From the NCBI GenBank assembly GCA_910586665.1, contig CAJUIX010000017.1, positions 1 to 64,000 on the forward strand: a stretch of DNA of 64,000 nt, written 5' to 3'. Shown in pieces: positions 16,768-25,625 of this stretch; the stretch's first letter is position 1, and every line of letters begins with the position of its first letter. This DNA is from an uncultured Duncaniella sp. GTDB taxonomy: Bacteria; Bacteroidota; Bacteroidia; Bacteroidales; Muribaculaceae. Under the pieces are notes generated by a model. That model did not search any database. It was not told the DNA's origin and worked only from the letters and a program-made list of their open reading frames with translations. Position numbers and translations under genes: made by a program.

Positions 16768-18531
16768 ATGTATAGAACGAAAACATGCGGCGAGCTCCGC
16801 ATCAGTGACGCCGGCCAGGTCGTGACCCTCGCCGGCTGGGTACAGCGTACCCGAAAAATGGGAGGCATGACATTCGTAGACGTGCGTGACCGCTACGGCC
16901 TTACGCAGGTGGTCTTTGACAACGACACCGATGCCGCCCTCTGCGACGCGGCCAATCATCTCGGCCGCGAGTTTGTGGTGCAGGTTACCGGCAAGGTGGC
17001 CGAGCGCACAAGCAAGAACCCCAATCTTCCCACCGGCGACATCGAGATTATAGCCTCTGGGCTGAAGGTGCTCAACCGTAGCGAGGTGCCTCCTTTCACC
17101 ATTGAGGACGAGACCGACGGCGGTGATGACCTGCGCATGAAATACCGCTATCTCGACCTGCGCCGCAACTGCGTGCGTGCCAACCTCGAGCTGCGCCACC
17201 GCATGGCTTTCGAAATCCGTCGCTACCTCGACTCCAAGGGCTTCCTCGAGGTCGAGACCCCGGTGCTCATCAAGTCCACACCGGAGGGTGCGCGTGACTT
17301 CGTTGTCCCCTCGCGCATGAATCCGGGCGAGTTCTACGCCCTTCCCCAGTCGCCGCAGACCTTCAAGCAGTTGCTCATGGTCAGCGGCTTTGACCGTTAC
17401 TTCCAGATTGTGAAGTGCTTCCGCGACGAGGACCTCCGTGCCGACCGCCAGCCTGAGTTCACACAGATTGACTGCGAGATGTCGTTTGTTAACCAGGAGG
17501 ACGTGCTCCAGATGTTCGAGGGACTCGTGAAGCACATATTTAAATATGTGAAGGACATTGACTTCGCAAAGCCTTTCCCCCGCATGACATGGGCCGACGC
17601 AATGCGTCTCTATGGTTCCGACAAGCCCGACACCCGCTTCGGCATGGAGTTTGTCGAAATCAAGGACCTCACGGTCGGCAAGGGCTTCGCCGTCCTCGAC
17701 GATGCCGAGTATGTCGGAGCCATTGTTGCTCCCGGCTGTGCTGACTATACCCGCAAGCAGCTCGACCAGCTCACTGACTTCGTGAAGCGTCCGCAGATTG
17801 GTGCCAAGGGGATGATGTGGGTCAAGGTCGAGGCCGACGGCTCTATCAAGTCCTCTGTATCGAAGTTCTATAGCGAGGAGGAGCTCCGCCTTTGGGCAGA
17901 GCGTTGCGGCGCCAAGGCCGGCGATCTCATCCTCATCCTTGCCGGCCAGACCATGAAGACCCGCAAGCAGCTCTGCGAGCTCCGTCTCGAAATGGGCTCC
18001 CGTCTCGGCCTGCGTGATCCGCAGAAGTTCGCCTGTCTATGGGTCATTGACTTCCCCCTCTTTGAATGGGACGACGAGACACAGCGCTTCTACGCCATGC
18101 ACCATCCCTTCACTTCGCCCAACCCCGACGATATCCACCTGCTCGACAGTGACACAGGTGCTGTCCGTGCGACGGCCTATGACATGGTCGTCAACGGCAA
18201 CGAGCTTGGTGGCGGCTCTATCCGTATCCACGAGGCTGAGCTGCAGGACAAGATGTTCCGTCTGCTCGGCCTGAGCGAGGAGGACGCACAGTATAAGTTC
18301 GGCTTCCTGATGAACGCCTTCAAGTATGGCGCACCCCCTCACGGAGGTCTTGCCTTCGGCTTCGACCGCTTCGTCAGCATACTTGCCGGACTCGACTCTA
18401 TCCGCGACGTCATTGCCTTCCCGAAGAACAATTCAGGCCGCGACATGATGATTGACGCCCCCGCGGCTATCGATGAGTCGCAGCTCGACGAACTCAGCAT
18501 CCGCCTCGACCTCAAGGAGGACAAGAAATAA
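16768..18531 (+). CDS. aspS: Aspartate--tRNA ligase
   Basis: This class II synthetase charges tRNA-Asp. The 587-aa product has an N-terminal OB-fold anticodon-binding domain (about 1-110: VTLAGWVQRTRKMGGMTFVDVRD), the catalytic domain with motif 2 (FRDEDLRADRQPEFTQID) and motif 3 (GLAFGFDRFVSILAG), and the bacterial GAD insertion (about 290-410). The length and the insertion mark it as the bacterial, not archaeal, type. A consensus promoter lies at 16651-16681. It is followed after 8 bp by the Nif3-like gene, so they are probably co-transcribed. Confidence 0.97.
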   Translation: MYRTKTCGELRISDAGQVVTLAGWVQRTRKMGGMTFVDVRDRYGLTQVVFDNDTDAALCDAANHLGREFVVQVTGKVAERTSKNPNLPTGDIEIIASGLKVLNRSEVPPFTIEDETDGGDDLRMKYRYLDLRRNCVRANLELRHRMAFEIRRYLDSKGFLEVETPVLIKSTPEGARDFVVPSRMNPGEFYALPQSPQTFKQLLMVSGFDRYFQIVKCFRDEDLRADRQPEFTQIDCEMSFVNQEDVLQMFEGLVKHIFKYVKDIDFAKPFPRMTWADAMRLYGSDKPDTRFGMEFVEIKDLTVGKGFAVLDDAEYVGAIVAPGCADYTRKQLDQLTDFVKRPQIGAKGMMWVKVEADGSIKSSVSKFYSEEELRLWAERCGAKAGDLILILAGQTMKTRKQLCELRLEMGSRLGLRDPQKFACLWVIDFPLFEWDDETQRFYAMHHPFTSPNPDDIHLLDSDTGAVRATAYDMVVNGNELGGGSIRIHEAELQDKMFRLLGLSEEDAQYKFGFLMNAFKYGAPPHGGLAFGFDRFVSILAGLDSIRDVIAFPKNNSGRDMMIDAPAAIDESQLDELSIRLDLKEDKK

Positions 18532-18539
18532 TCATTCCG

Positions 18540-19352
18540 ATGAGCGAGAAGCAGTCCGTGACCCTCGCCGACATCGTCGGCGCAATCGAAGACTTTGCCT
18601 CCCCCGGCCTCCAGGAGAAGTGGGACAACACTGGCTGGCAGCTGTGCCCGCTTTCGCCCGACGCTCCCTGCCGGGGGGTGATGCTCTGTCTCGACGTTAC
18701 TCCCGAAGTGGTGGCCGAGGCCGTCGCCGAGGGGTGCAACCTCGTCGTGTCACACCACCCGCTTATTTTCAAAGGTTTGAAGCATATCACCGGCGCTACC
18801 CCTGTGGAGCGTGCGGTGATTGCTGCTATTTCAGGGGGTGTGGCGGTCTACTCATCCCACACCGCGCTCGACAGCACCAGCCGCGGAGTCTCCCGCCGGC
18901 TCGGAGAGATGCTCGGCCTTGCCGATATGGAGGTGCTCGTCCCGCGTGCGGAGGATTCGCATACAGGGTTCGGCGTCATAGGCAGTTTCCCCGCTCCTCT
19001 TTCGGTTGATGACTTCATCGGCCGGGTCAAGGAGGTCTACGGTGCGGCGGTTGTGCGACGCTCTGATGCTCCCGAAGGGTTGACGGAGGTCAGGCGCGTA
19101 GCCCTATGCAGCGGTTCGGGCGGAGAGTTTGTCACCGACGCCATAGCTCTCGGAGCTGATGCCTACATCACCTCCGACACCCGCTATCACGACTTCGTTG
19201 ACTTCGGAAAAGATATTCTCATGGTCGACACCGGTCACTTTGAGAGTGAAATCTGCACTAAGTCAATTTTTTCGGCAGTAATTTCAGAAAAATTTCCTAC
19301 CTTTGCAGTCCGGCAGTCGCGTGCCGGCCGCAACCCGGTGCGTTACGTCTGA
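18540..19352 (+). CDS. Nif3-like dinuclear metal centre protein
   Basis: This 270-aa cytoplasmic protein belongs to the NIF3/YbgI family, toroidal hexamers with a two-metal site. Metal-ligand motifs are visible: SHHPLIFKGLKHI (about residues 65-77), SSHTALDS (about 103-110), and DTGHFESE near the C-terminus. The family has been linked to GTP cyclohydrolase-like chemistry, but its physiological reaction is not established. It lies between aspS and the zinc-ribbon gene, a conserved Bacteroidetes grouping. Its last 60 bp contain a likely promoter box for the next gene (TACCTTTG, 19298-19305). Confidence 0.92.
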   Translation: MSEKQSVTLADIVGAIEDFASPGLQEKWDNTGWQLCPLSPDAPCRGVMLCLDVTPEVVAEAVAEGCNLVVSHHPLIFKGLKHITGATPVERAVIAAISGGVAVYSSHTALDSTSRGVSRRLGEMLGLADMEVLVPRAEDSHTGFGVIGSFPAPLSVDDFIGRVKEVYGAAVVRRSDAPEGLTEVRRVALCSGSGGEFVTDAIALGADAYITSDTRYHDFVDFGKDILMVDTGHFESEICTKSIFSAVISEKFPTFAVRQSRAGRNPVRYV

Positions 19353-19380
19353 AGAACAAAAAAATTCTACATATACATAT

Positions 19381-20154
19381 ATGGCGATAGAGCAAAATAA
19401 ATCAGAACAGACACTTTCTGTAGAGCAGCGCCTCCGCGCACTCTACGAGCTCCAGACCATCCTCTCCGAAATTGACCGCATCAAGATTATCCGCGGCGAG
19501 CTTCCCGAGGAAGTGCGTGACCTCGAAGACAATATCGAGGGTCTCCATACGCGTGTCGACAAATTCCGTGCCGAAATCGAAGACCTTCGCGTGAAGTCGG
19601 CCAAGGAGAAGAACAACATCGAGCAGGCGCAGGCTCAGATTGCTACCTACAAGCAGCAGCTCGACAATGTGCGCAACAATCGTGAGTTTGATTTGTTATC
19701 TAAGGAGATAGAGTACCAGACCCTCGAAATCCAGCTTTCCGAAAAGCGCATCAACCAGTATGCTCGCGATATGGAAACCAAGAACGCCGACATCGCGGCT
19801 GCCGAGGAGGCACTCGCCGACCGCAACCACATCCTGGTTGACAAGCGCCACCAGCTTGAGGAGATTGTCTCCGAGACCAAGAAGGACGAGGAGCGCCTCC
19901 GCCTCCAGGCTAAGGAAATCGAGCCTAAGATTGACGCCCGCACACTCACAGCCTTCAAGCGCATACGCAAGAATGCCCGCAACGGCCTCGGCGTGGTCTA
20001 CATCCAGCGTAATGCCTGCGGCGGCTGTTTCAACCGCATCCCGCCCCAGAAGCAGATGGAAATTAAGATGCACAAGAAGATTATCGTCTGCGAATACTGC
20101 GGACGCATAATGATTGACCCAGAGCTTGCAGGAGTCGGCGCTGACCAGGCCTGA
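19381..20154 (+). CDS. Coiled-coil zinc-ribbon protein (COG1579)
   Basis: I choose ATG 19381 (MAIEQNKSEQTLSVEQRL), giving 257 aa; the frame is open upstream to 19303 but overlaps the previous gene and a -7 box. Residues 15-185 form a long heptad-rich coiled coil (RIKIIRGELPEEVRDLEDNI and following). The C-terminal 60 residues hold a treble-clef zinc ribbon with CGGC and CEYC pairs. COG1579 proteins are widespread and often called putative nucleic-acid-binding zinc-ribbon proteins; the molecular role is not settled. Its location next to the Nif3-like gene recurs in many bacteria. Confidence 0.9.
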   Translation: MAIEQNKSEQTLSVEQRLRALYELQTILSEIDRIKIIRGELPEEVRDLEDNIEGLHTRVDKFRAEIEDLRVKSAKEKNNIEQAQAQIATYKQQLDNVRNNREFDLLSKEIEYQTLEIQLSEKRINQYARDMETKNADIAAAEEALADRNHILVDKRHQLEEIVSETKKDEERLRLQAKEIEPKIDARTLTAFKRIRKNARNGLGVVYIQRNACGGCFNRIPPQKQMEIKMHKKIIVCEYCGRIMIDPELAGVGADQA

Positions 20155-20220
20155 TTCGCAGGTGTCTGAATCACGGTTTAGTTCCGTGGGTCACAAACGA
20201 TTTTAAAACTTTTTTGAATT

Positions 20221-20790
20221 ATGGAAAAAATTCTCCCCGGCAAATATGTCGAAATCAGCTACGACCTCTTTGAAGTAGCCCCCGACGGGACTGAAAGCCT
20301 CGTCCACAACGTCGTTGACGAAGAGCCCGAGCGCTTCATCTTCGGTGTGACCAAAGGTCTGATTATCCCCCTTGAGCGCGCGCTCGAAGGTCTCGAACCG
20401 GGCCAGCATTTCGATGTCCCCGTCGCTGCCGGCGAGGGTTTCCCCTATAACCCTGACGACGTGGCCACTCTCGACAAGAATATCTTCCTCGTCGACGGCA
20501 AGTTTGATGCCGAGTCATTCAAGCCGGGTGCCTACGTCCCCATGATGACAGCCGAGGGCTTCCACATCACCGGCAAGGTGGTCGAGGTCACCGACAAGCA
20601 TGTCGTCATGGACTTCAACCATCCCCTCGTGGGCAAGGACCTCCGCTTCAAAGGAAAAGTGGTGACTGTCCGCGACGCTACTCCCGAAGAACTTCACCCC
20701 ACCTGCGGCGGAGGATGCTGCGGTGGCGGCTGCTCTGACTCTGGTTGTGGCAGCGAGGGAGGATGTGGCTGCGACGGCTGCGGTAACTGA
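20221..20790 (+). CDS. SlyD-like FKBP peptidyl-prolyl isomerase with Cys-rich tail
   Basis: The 189-aa protein has the SlyD arrangement. An FKBP domain (about 1-70 and 125-155) is interrupted by an insert-in-flap chaperone domain (about 70-120: PYNPDDVATLDKNIF). A metal-binding tail follows from about 160 with ten cysteines among glycines and one preceding histidine (HPTCGGGCCGGGC and further Cys pairs). In the family the tail binds nickel, zinc or copper and the protein assists folding and metal delivery in the cytoplasm. Here it stands between the zinc-ribbon gene and efp. The tail is almost pure Cys/Gly, richer in cysteine than the histidine-rich E. coli tail. Confidence 0.9.
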   Translation: MEKILPGKYVEISYDLFEVAPDGTESLVHNVVDEEPERFIFGVTKGLIIPLERALEGLEPGQHFDVPVAAGEGFPYNPDDVATLDKNIFLVDGKFDAESFKPGAYVPMMTAEGFHITGKVVEVTDKHVVMDFNHPLVGKDLRFKGKVVTVRDATPEELHPTCGGGCCGGGCSDSGCGSEGGCGCDGCGN

Positions 20791-20849
20791 TGTGCCGCGT
20801 ATGAATTTTTTAACGCTTAAAACACTACACACAACACCATTAATAATTC

Positions 20850-21416
20850 ATGGCAACAACAGCTGACTTTAAAAACGGTATGTGCCTCGACATCGACGGC
20901 AACTACTTCTTTATCGTTGAATTCCTTCATGTGAAGCCCGGCAAGGGTCCGGCTTTCGTCCGCACCAAACTTAAAAATGTAAAGACCGGCCGCGTCCTCG
21001 ACAAAACCTGGAACTCAGGCGTGAAGGTCAATGAGGTGCGCATCGAGCGTCGCCCCTACCAGTACCTCTATAAGGACGACATGGGCTACAACTTCATGCA
21101 CACCGAGACTTTCGAGCAGGTGGCCCTCCCCGGCGAGAGCATCGACGGTGTACAGTTCCTCAAGGAAGGTGACATCTGCGAGGCTATGGTTCACGCTGAG
21201 TCTGACACTATCCTCACTTGCGAGATGCCTACCAGCGTGGTGCTCGAAATCACCTACACCGAGCCCGGTATCAAGGGTGACACCGCTACCAACACTCTCA
21301 AGCCCGCCACAGTCGAGACTGGCGCCGAGATTCGCGTGCCCCTCTTCTGCAACATCGGCGACAAGGTGCGCGTAGACACCCGCGACGGTTCATACGTCGA
21401 GCGCATCAAGGAATAA
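20850..21416 (+). CDS. efp: Elongation factor P
   Basis: EF-P relieves ribosome stalling at polyproline stretches. The 188-aa protein shows the three-domain layout. The loop that reaches the peptidyl-transferase centre reads HVKPGKGPAFVRTKLKN with Lys32 at the tip, the residue that is modified in many bacteria. The C-terminal OB domain ends KVRVDTRDGSYVERIKE, the family signature. It is followed by a strong terminator, so it ends the transcription unit. Confidence 0.97.
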   Translation: MATTADFKNGMCLDIDGNYFFIVEFLHVKPGKGPAFVRTKLKNVKTGRVLDKTWNSGVKVNEVRIERRPYQYLYKDDMGYNFMHTETFEQVALPGESIDGVQFLKEGDICEAMVHAESDTILTCEMPTSVVLEITYTEPGIKGDTATNTLKPATVETGAEIRVPLFCNIGDKVRVDTRDGSYVERIKE

Positions 21417-21446
21417 AATTCGTTGTAACGATAAGACGATACACTT

Positions 21447-21492
21447 TTTGGCGGCCACGGACTCTGACTGAGACCGTGCCGCCAAATTTTTT
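21447..21492 (+). terminator. Terminator after efp
   Basis: TTTGGCGGC (21447-21455) pairs with GCCGCCAAA (21478-21486), extended by ACGG/CCGT, and is followed by a T-run. Confidence 0.85.
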
Positions 21493-21541
21493 CCTCGCTC
21501 TTAGTCTCTAACCAAAGGCACCCTGAATTTGTTGGATAGAT

Positions 21542-22132
21542 ATGACTGATCAATTACCTATAGAACGCCATCCCTTCCCGCCCTTCATCCCCGAAGATGC
21601 GAAGGTGCTGGTTATGGGCACATTCCCTCCCAAACCGCTGAGGTGGTCAATGGAATTTTATTACCCTAACAAGACCAATGATTTCTGGCGTATCATGGGC
21701 CTGGTTTTTTATGATGATGTGGCCCGTTTCCGCCTCTCCGACGGCACATTTGACGAGCAGGCCATACGCAGTTTCCTCACCGAGAAGGGGATAGCCCTCC
21801 ATGATACGGGTGCGGCTGTCCGCCGGCTCAAGGACAATGCTTCCGACAAGTTTCTTGACATTGTCGAGCCGGTCGACCTCGGAGCCTTGCTTCGGGAGAT
21901 GCCACATTGCCGCTTCATAGCCACCACCGGCGAGAAGGCCGCAGGTGTCCTCGCCTCTATCACCTCCTCGCCGCTTCCCAAGATAGGAGAGTGGGTGGAG
22001 ACAGTGTGGCCGGCCGACGACAGGGTGCTCGAGATTACCCGCATGCCCTCCACCTCCCGTGCCTACCCTCTTGCGGTCGAGAAGAAGGCCGAGGCCTACA
22101 GGCTCCTATTCCATAAGGCCGGGCTGCTATAG
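21542..22132 (+). CDS. Uracil-DNA glycosylase superfamily protein
   Basis: The 196-aa product resembles the family of UDG-fold proteins that begin with a glycine-rich VLVMGTFPP motif, here residues 22-30, followed by YYPNKTNDFWRIMG (about 40-53), ALHDTGAAVRR in the middle, and a late EITRMPSTSRAYP, which takes the place of the catalytic H-P-S-P loop. Members probably excise damaged bases or act on nucleic acid, but the substrate is not established. It is a single gene between the efp terminator and the dedA promoter. Confidence 0.75.
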   Translation: MTDQLPIERHPFPPFIPEDAKVLVMGTFPPKPLRWSMEFYYPNKTNDFWRIMGLVFYDDVARFRLSDGTFDEQAIRSFLTEKGIALHDTGAAVRRLKDNASDKFLDIVEPVDLGALLREMPHCRFIATTGEKAAGVLASITSSPLPKIGEWVETVWPADDRVLEITRMPSTSRAYPLAVEKKAEAYRLLFHKAGLL

Positions 22133-22171
22133 TGTAGTTCTGTTGAGAATATGTAATTTTTCGGGTCAGGG

Positions 22172-22203
22172 TTTGTAAGTGACTCTTATGATTAGTAATT
22201 TTG
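22172..22203 (+). promoter_or_regulatory. Promoter of dedA-rpe-queA
   Basis: TTTG (22172-22175), a 20-bp spacer and TAATTTTG (22196-22203) match the consensus; the dedA start is 74 bp further on. Confidence 0.82.
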
Positions 22204-22276
22204 CATGATATTATTTATCGTTCACGCAAAATTATACGGCCCGATTGTGACGGATAATTTAATTATATAATTAAAA

Positions 22277-22963
22277 ATGTTTGATTTCTTACCGCTTCTG
22301 GCGATATTTGATCCGGCCTCTATAATGGCCGACTTCCTTGTTGCCGACCCTATGACTGTTTATCTCCTCGTGCTCGGCTTCATGATTATTGAGAGTTCTT
22401 TCATCCCTTTCCCCTCGGAGGTGATAGTCCCCCCGGCGGCATATCTCGCATGCACTAAGGGTGACGTTGATATTTTTGTAGTTATAGGCCTTGCCACCGT
22501 CGGCGCCATTATAGGTGCGCTCATAAATTACTATCTGTCAGTATGGATAGGGCGTCCTATAGTCTATCGCTTCGCCAACAGCCGCTTCGGGCATGCCTGT
22601 CTCATCGACGAGGCCAAGGTGCGCCACGCCGAGGAGTATTTTGACAAGCACGGAGCTGTCTCCACCTTCATCGGCCGACTTATTCCGGCTGTCCGCCAAC
22701 TCATTTCAATCCCTGCGGGACTTGCAAGGATGAATATAGGCAAGTTTGTCATCTTTACCGGCCTCGGAGCGCTGACGTGGAATATAGTCCTTGGTGCTTT
22801 GGGCTACTGGCTCGGCAAGATGGTGCCTCAGGACCAGCTCTATGCCAAGGTCGAGGAGTATAACGACTACCTCACCTATATAGGCATAGCCATAGGTGTG
22901 ATATGTGTCGCCGTCATCCTTTGGAACGCCTTCAAACCGCGTCCCAAGACCCCCCTCGCATAA
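22277..22963 (+). CDS. DedA-family membrane protein
   Basis: This 228-aa inner-membrane protein carries the DedA/SNARE-associated domain. It shows the glutamate-containing entry segment FMIIESSFIPFPSEVIVPPAAYLA (the E...FP.E..PP motif), a central amphipathic loop, and FIGRLIPAVRQLISIPAGLARM, the R..P..R signature. DedA proteins support membrane homeostasis and act as lipid carrier or phospholipid scramblases and flippases in several bacteria. It is the first gene of a three-gene transcript with rpe (17 bp gap) and queA (4-bp overlap). Confidence 0.93.
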   Translation: MFDFLPLLAIFDPASIMADFLVADPMTVYLLVLGFMIIESSFIPFPSEVIVPPAAYLACTKGDVDIFVVIGLATVGAIIGALINYYLSVWIGRPIVYRFANSRFGHACLIDEAKVRHAEEYFDKHGAVSTFIGRLIPAVRQLISIPAGLARMNIGKFVIFTGLGALTWNIVLGALGYWLGKMVPQDQLYAKVEEYNDYLTYIGIAIGVICVAVILWNAFKPRPKTPLA

Positions 22964-22980
22964 TAACATAAACCAATCTT

Positions 22981-23634
22981 ATGATACAAGTAGCTCCCTC
23001 GCTCCTTTCGGCTGATTTCGCCCGCCTCGGCGATGCTGTCACAATGGTCAATTCAAGTGGCGCGTCTATGATTCACATTGATGTGATGGACGGTATGTTC
23101 GTGCCCAACCTGACTATAGGTTTCCCGGTCATCAAGGCTATCAGTGCCATCGCCGAGAAGCCCCTTGATGTCCACATGATGGTCATGGACCCGGGCCGTT
23201 TCGTCGACCGCGTACGCGATGCCGGCGCCGCGGTCATGAATGTCCATTGGGAGGCATGCACTCATCTCGACCGCGTGGTCCATGCTATCAAGGATGCTGG
23301 TATGCGTGCAGCCGTGACGCTTAATCCCGCAACTCCTGTAATGCTGCTGCGTGATATTATTGCCGAGCTTGACATGGTGCTCCTCATGAGTGTGAATCCC
23401 GGTTTCGGCGGTCAGCGCTTCATCCCGAACACTCTCAGGAAGGTGCGGGAGCTGCGGACGCTCATTGCCGAGTGTGGCTCTGAGGCCGTGATTGAGATTG
23501 ACGGAGGTGTCAATCTTTCGACTGCACCCGACCTTATCGAGGCCGGAGCCGATGTGCTCGTGGCCGGTAGCTATGTATTCGGTGCCGCTGACCCCTATAA
23601 AGCCATTTCTGACCTTATCGAACTGAGCAAATGA
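22981..23634 (+). CDS. rpe: Ribulose-phosphate 3-epimerase
   Basis: This TIM-barrel enzyme of the pentose phosphate pathway interconverts ribulose 5-phosphate and xylulose 5-phosphate. The 217-aa protein has the expected metal and acid/base residues in MIHIDVMDGMFVPNLTIG (His and Asp ligands), PLDVHMMV, MSVNPGFGGQ (phosphate side) and EIDGGVN (catalytic Asp). It overlaps queA by four bases (ATGA), so the two are translationally coupled. Confidence 0.96.
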   Translation: MIQVAPSLLSADFARLGDAVTMVNSSGASMIHIDVMDGMFVPNLTIGFPVIKAISAIAEKPLDVHMMVMDPGRFVDRVRDAGAAVMNVHWEACTHLDRVVHAIKDAGMRAAVTLNPATPVMLLRDIIAELDMVLLMSVNPGFGGQRFIPNTLRKVRELRTLIAECGSEAVIEIDGGVNLSTAPDLIEAGADVLVAGSYVFGAADPYKAISDLIELSK

Positions 23635-24863
23635 ACATACGCGAAATTCCTATAGAGGAGTTTGACTATAATCTTCCCGACGAGCGCATTGCCAAGCACC
23701 CGCTTGCCGAGCGCGACAAGTGCCTGCTGCTTGTTAAGGACGCCGAAGGAGGCTTGTCGACCCACGTCTTCAACGAGCTACCCTCGCTCCTGCCGGCTGA
23801 CTCAATGCTCGTCTATAATAATACCCGTGTCATCAATGCCCGTCTCCGTTTCCGTAAGGGGGAGGAGGCCGACGGCGCACAGATTGAGATTTTCTGCCTC
23901 GAGCCTGTCGACCCGGTTGACTATGCGAGCAGTTTTGCCTCTGACGGCTGCTGTTCGTGGACTTGCTTTGTCGGCAACTCCAAGCGCTGGCGCAATGGTT
24001 TGCTCTATATGCCGGTAACGATTAACGGTAAGTCATTCACCCTTTCCGCTCTGCGCATTGGGAGGGCAGGTAATACGTCGATAGTCAAATTCCTTTGGAA
24101 TGACTCATCTGTAACTTTCTCGGAAATCATATCTGCCGTGGGTGAGATACCGATTCCTCCATATCTCAATCGTGGCACTGAGGAGAGCGATAAGAATGAC
24201 TATCAGACCGTCTTCTCCCACATCGACGGCTCGGTGGCAGCCCCGACGGCCGGCTTGCATTTCACGCCCGAGGTACTTGACATGATTGACCGCCGCCACA
24301 TCCCCCGCCGCGAGCTGACGCTCCATGTCGGTGCCGGCACTTTCCAGCCGGTCAAGTCTGACGTCATCGGGGAGCACGACATGCACAGCGAGTTTATAGC
24401 TGTCGACCGAAATCTTATAGCAGAGCTTGCCTCCACCGACCGCCGCATAATAGCAGTCGGTACCACCTCTGTGCGCACCCTTGAAAGCCTCTATCATCTT
24501 GGTTGCCGTCTCAGCCAGGGACTCCCGGCCGACGTGCTGCCCCAGTGGTATCCCTACGAGGCCTCCCACCCGCAGCTGAGTGTCGCCGAGGCTATGGAGG
24601 CGATTCTCGCCCACCTTGATTCAAGGAAGGAGCATACATTCATAGCCTCGACACGGCTCATGATAGCCCCAGGTTACGAGTATAAGATGGTCAAAGGCAT
24701 GGTGACCAACTTCCATCAGCCCTGCTCGACCCTCCTTCTCCTCGTCTCAGCTTTCCTTAGTCAGAAAAACGCCTCCCCGACCTGGTGCGACATCTACAAC
24801 TACGCCCTTGCCGATTCCCGCTACCGCTTCCTCTCCTACGGCGACGCCTGCCTGTTCCTATAA
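23631..24863 (+). CDS. queA: S-adenosylmethionine:tRNA ribosyltransferase-isomerase
   Basis: QueA transfers the ribosyl part of SAM to preQ1 in tRNA, giving epoxyqueuosine. The 410-aa length exceeds the usual 340-360, with extra sequence around residues 85-150, a form I associate with Bacteroidetes. Family motifs are YNLPDERIAKHPLAERD at the N-terminus, NNTRVINARL, GEIPIPPYLNR, SVAAPTAGLHFT, LHVGAGTFQPVKSD and VGTTSVRTLES. It is the last gene of the dedA-rpe-queA transcript and lies just left of the RAYT element. Confidence 0.96.
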   Translation: MNIREIPIEEFDYNLPDERIAKHPLAERDKCLLLVKDAEGGLSTHVFNELPSLLPADSMLVYNNTRVINARLRFRKGEEADGAQIEIFCLEPVDPVDYASSFASDGCCSWTCFVGNSKRWRNGLLYMPVTINGKSFTLSALRIGRAGNTSIVKFLWNDSSVTFSEIISAVGEIPIPPYLNRGTEESDKNDYQTVFSHIDGSVAAPTAGLHFTPEVLDMIDRRHIPRRELTLHVGAGTFQPVKSDVIGEHDMHSEFIAVDRNLIAELASTDRRIIAVGTTSVRTLESLYHLGCRLSQGLPADVLPQWYPYEASHPQLSVAEAMEAILAHLDSRKEHTFIASTRLMIAPGYEYKMVKGMVTNFHQPCSTLLLLVSAFLSQKNASPTWCDIYNYALADSRYRFLSYGDACLFL

Positions 24864-24884
24864 CTACAATGGATATAGGATATG

Positions 24885-24908
24885 GTAGGGACGCTTTTAA
24901 AAGCGTCC
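24885..24908 (+). repeat. Left REP-like hairpin of RAYT element
   Basis: GTAG followed by the palindrome GGACGCTTTT-AAAAGCGTCC, 10-bp arms with no loop. Confidence 0.8.
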
Positions 24909-24988
24909 ACATCGCCAAAAGTATTTGATACTCACTATGGTAGAACCATTCTGCCCTCCAATGTTATCACATAATTTTATCTCTCCTC

Positions 24989-25541
24989 ATGGCAGCTCCT
25001 ACATCTTTATATCCCCACCGTCATGCTTTCCGCGCGCGGTGGCATGACTATGATTCAGGCGTATATTTTATAACTATATGCGTAAAGAATCACAGACAGT
25101 TTTTTTGTTCAATCAAAGAGGGTAAGATGTTAAAATACACACTTGGAAATATTGCCGAGCAGCAAATTGTAGAGTTGCCGGCTCATTTCCCTTGGCTTGA
25201 AATTTGGAATTATGTTGTTATGCCAAATCATATTCATGTAGTTTTATACATTGCACCTACAAGTGAAATCAATCTTAATTCCAATTCTAAGGGATGTCTG
25301 AAGGAGCCGAAGCATGGTGGTGAAAGTAGGCCGTGGCATTATAATGCTAAGCTGTCTGTCGTTGTGCGTAGTTTAAAGGGTGGCGTGGACTCGTCATGCG
25401 AACAGGCTTGGAATCAAATTTGAATGGCAGCAACGTTATCATGACCATATTATTCGCACACAGGATTCATACTTTCTTATTATGAATTACATTGACAACA
25501 ATGTTCAAAACTGGCACAGTGACAGATTTAATGTTGGCTAA
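24989..25541 (+). pseudogene. REP-associated tyrosine transposase (frameshifted)
   Basis: The first frame (24989-25423) encodes a recognisable Y1/RAYT N-terminal part: RWHDYDSGVYFITICVKN and the metal-binding HUH-type motif MPNHIHVV (residues 78-85), then VVRSLKGGV. There the frame is lost. From 25389 a second frame continues the family sequence (TRHANRLGIKFEWQQRYHDHIIR ... YIDNNVQNW) to a TAA at 25539-25541. One surplus G in GTGG at 25385-25388 explains the break; without it the product would be 183 aa, normal for the family. The conserved C-terminal region, with WQQRYHDHIIR, is cut off, so the copy is probably inactive unless the base is a sequencing error or is recoded. The gene is more AT-rich than its neighbours. 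Confidence 0.85.
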
Positions 25542-25572
25542 TTGTAATTTACTTTAGATAATAGCCTGATGT

Positions 25573-25596
25573 GGATGCTTTTAAAAGCGTCCCTAC
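25573..25596 (-). repeat. Right REP-like hairpin of RAYT element
   Basis: Inverted copy of the left repeat. It differs from it at a single base (GGATGC for GGACGC, reading in the plus direction) and ends CCCTAC, the complement of GTAGGG. Confidence 0.8.
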
Positions 25597-25625
25597 GCAG
25601 TGCTTTTGTATTTGCAGTTGTGTGA

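Larger units (their letters stand above)
24885..25596 (+). mobile_element. RAYT element: REP-type repeats flanking a broken tyrosine transposase
   Basis: Two nearly identical palindromes in inverted orientation flank the RAYT pseudogene at about 80 bp (left) and 30 bp (right). The left copy is 24885-24908 (GTAGGGACGCTTTT...GCGTCC) and the right copy is 25573-25596 (GGATGCTTTT...GCGTCCCTAC). In both, the GTAG tetranucleotide is on the outer side of the hairpin, as expected for substrates of REP-associated tyrosine transposases. The unit measures 712 bp and sits between queA and a convergent hydrolase gene. Confidence 0.75.

Noticed and set aside
24885..25596. Complete insertion sequence with DDE transposase
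   Set aside because: The encoded protein is a RAYT with an HUH-type motif and the flanks are REP-type hairpins; no target-site duplication is evident.
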